Source of the DNA: a virus
IMG/VR virus record: IMGVR_UViG_3300037042_003004
Span: 1-47,735 of that record
Length of the DNA: 47,735 nucleotides
Reading direction: 5' to 3' (one strand)
Part shown: positions 46,561 to 47,735 of the stretch, piece by piece
How the letters are laid out: each line of letters starts with the position of its first letter
How positions within the stretch are numbered: the first letter of the stretch is position 1
Notes under the pieces: generated by a model
The model's input: the letters and a program-made list of their open reading frames with translations, nothing else
Database searches by the model: none
Told to the model about the DNA's origin: nothing
Program-made: the position numbers and the translations under genes

Positions 46561-46583
46561 TTGTGGAACGTGAATTACGCTCC
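46561..46583 (-). repeat. Junction motif A, copy 1 (23-base form)
   Basis: The same 23-base sequence, covering Gly-Ala-stop of the 378-residue amidoligase and the leader of the amidotransferase gene. Confidence 0.9.
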
Positions 46584-47711
46584 AAGTTCATTTGAAATAT
46601 TAACACCATTAGACTGAATCTTTTTCAGTTTCTTGATAGCATTTTTTACCTTACTCATTTGCTCGATGTTCTTATCGTTGTACATTTTACTGTACTTAAC
46701 AAAAAGCTCAATCTTTTTTACCATTGTATCTATGGTAAATATTTTACGCATGTGAATGTGTAGCTTACTTTTTGGGTTAGCTATCATCTTAACTACATCA
46801 ATCTCTGATGAGTTAATGTTACTGCACATGATACGCATCAAGTCACGTCTCCATAGAAGATTCCTTACATTCTTTACAGCAGGGAATATTCTAAATTCTA
46901 ATACATGACTCTTAACATATACAGCCGATTGTTTTGTCTGCATTTCGTGATACTTATGCTTTGAATGAGCCTTAGCATAGTACTCTTCAATCCTATTCTC
47001 ATACATAGCATATAGCAATGGTAGGAAAGAACCTAATCCCTCTAACAATTGATTGCTATTGTATTCTGAAGAGCCAAGATTAACGTGTCCGCCACACTTA
47101 CGAGAAGAGTCTGCATTAATCAACTGTTGTAGCGTGTGGCTTGCCTCAATCTCATCTTCTATATGGCTTGAGAATAAATCAAATGCAGGTGATACAAGTT
47201 CATAACCTGTTTTACTGCATAGGCTACTATCATTCTCTTTAATCCATTCTGTCTTGTCATATAGAAAGCGTGCTCTTACGCAATCGTGTGCCTCCCAGTC
47301 TTCCTTCTCAATTTCAAATCCTATAGAAAATTTAGGTGGATTACTTGTGTCAAATCGGAATACTCTATCCATATCTTGATACTCTTCGTTGTAGTCATCG
47401 TCATCATCGTCATCATCGTCATCATCGTCATCATTTTGACCGTAAATTGACTCATGATAAGCTTGGATAATATCCTCTAAATCCAATGTCTTACCTTCTT
47501 CTACAAAGTCAGATGGTGATTCTAGTAATAACAAGAATCGTCCATGGACTATCTTAAAACCATAGTACTCTTGATAAGAGTCACCTGTATAGTTACCACC
47601 TGCTCTATTTAAGAGCCTAATGTATGTATCCCAATCTTGTCCTTGGTCTTCACACTGAATGCCGTACATTCCATCGGCATTGTTTACGAAATTTCTAAAA
47701 AACTGTTCCAT
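46575..47711 (-). CDS. Amidoligase-family (COOH-NH2 ligase) protein with poly-Asp tract (378 aa)
   Basis: The Amidoligase_2 core is clear: FSIGFEIEKED (128-138), ENDSSL (159-164), GYELVSPAFDLF (169-180), CGGHVNLGSSEYN (206-218), VLEFRIFPAVKNVRNLLWRR (260-279). The last corresponds to the IEFR-type helix. The first 110 residues are a different, smaller domain than in the 503-residue paralogue and include 13 consecutive Asp residues (94-106) encoded by a 9-base microsatellite. The two paralogues share about the last 260 residues, so one probably arose by duplication with replacement of the N-terminal part. The gene is adjacent to the glutamine amidotransferase and upstream of it in the same transcript. 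The upstream region lies outside the window. Confidence 0.85.
   Translation of the reverse strand: MEQFFRNFVNNADGMYGIQCEDQGQDWDTYIRLLNRAGGNYTGDSYQEYYGFKIVHGRFLLLLESPSDFVEEGKTLDLEDIIQAYHESIYGQNDDDDDDDDDDDDDYNEEYQDMDRVFRFDTSNPPKFSIGFEIEKEDWEAHDCVRARFLYDKTEWIKENDSSLCSKTGYELVSPAFDLFSSHIEDEIEASHTLQQLINADSSRKCGGHVNLGSSEYNSNQLLEGLGSFLPLLYAMYENRIEEYYAKAHSKHKYHEMQTKQSAVYVKSHVLEFRIFPAVKNVRNLLWRRDLMRIMCSNINSSEIDVVKMIANPKSKLHIHMRKIFTIDTMVKKIELFVKYSKMYNDKNIEQMSKVKNAIKKLKKIQSNGVNISNELGA
47395..47434 (-). repeat. 9-base microsatellite encoding 13 Asp
   Basis: TCATCATCG is repeated without error from 47401 to 47427 with partial copies on each side. It is in frame inside the amidoligase gene and changes only the number of Asp residues when it expands or contracts by 9 bases. 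Confidence 0.85.
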
Positions 47712-47735
47712 AATTTTACTTTTTATTTATTTATT

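Noticed and set aside
1-47735. CRISPR arrays, tRNA genes, rRNA, integrase or insertion sequences
   Set aside because: I saw no regularly spaced repeats, no cloverleaf with a CCA-adjacent acceptor, and no transposase or integrase motifs; the only mobile elements supported are the DnaB intein and the HNH endonuclease.

Overview
The window is one part of an AT-rich double-stranded DNA phage genome that infects a member of the Bacteroidota, probably a flavobacterium. The host group is inferred from three things: -7 boxes of the TAnnTTTG type, an absence of Shine-Dalgarno sequences (leaders are A/T-rich), and signal peptides that end in SSAQ or in short lipoboxes. Terminase, portal and major capsid genes are not present and should lie to the left of base 1. 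The order of ring/adaptor proteins, a giant nozzle-like protein, three internal virion proteins and then fibres is that of a short-tailed (podovirus-like) phage. Crassvirales-like and Cellulophaga-podophage-like relatives both fit, and I cannot separate them from this window.

Layout. Bases 60-29915 are late genes on the + strand. They comprise a head- or neck-associated protein, three ring/adaptor-like proteins, two small conserved phage proteins and a 1512-residue nozzle/muzzle candidate. Next come a 191/812/2720-residue trio that resembles the T7 gp14/15/16 ejection proteins in order and relative size. A tail-fibre and receptor-binding block follows (19.4-28.2 kb), with a collar-domain protein, a lectin-like DUF1566 protein and a 994-residue repeat fibre. 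The block ends with a lysis cassette (u-spanin, holin, CHAP-like endolysin) and a small basic protein. A bidirectional hairpin near 29.92 kb separates the two convergent transcription blocks.

Bases 29934-47711 are on the - strand. From 39.0 kb down to 29.9 kb lies the replication and recombination module: a Rad52-like annealing protein, a possible helicase loader, a DnaB helicase interrupted at its P-loop by a class 3 intein, an Nmad1/DUF1599 protein, an HNH endonuclease, a DnaA-domain-IV-like protein, a DUF1064 nuclease, SSB and an XRE repressor-like protein. From 43.9 kb down to 39.4 kb is an accessory region of very small genes. Many encode single-span membrane proteins, and there is also a lipoprotein, a secreted protein and a candidate small structured RNA. 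At 44-47.7 kb sits the most unusual unit: two paralogous amidoligase-family proteins flanking a class II glutamine amidotransferase with two zinc ribbons, apparently a complete glutamine-dependent amide-bond-forming system.

The leftward region also carries families of short repeats at gene junctions. The best has a 14-base core, ATTCACGTTCCACA on the coding strand, present six times directly after or across the end of one gene and before the next. Two further junction families have three and two copies. They look like regulatory sites or recombination joints of a shuffling accessory region. Most functional names rest on motif recognition by eye. Family calls for DnaB, SSB, Rad52, the glutamine amidotransferase, the amidoligases, holin and endolysin are firm; the structural-protein roles are mostly inferred from order and size.
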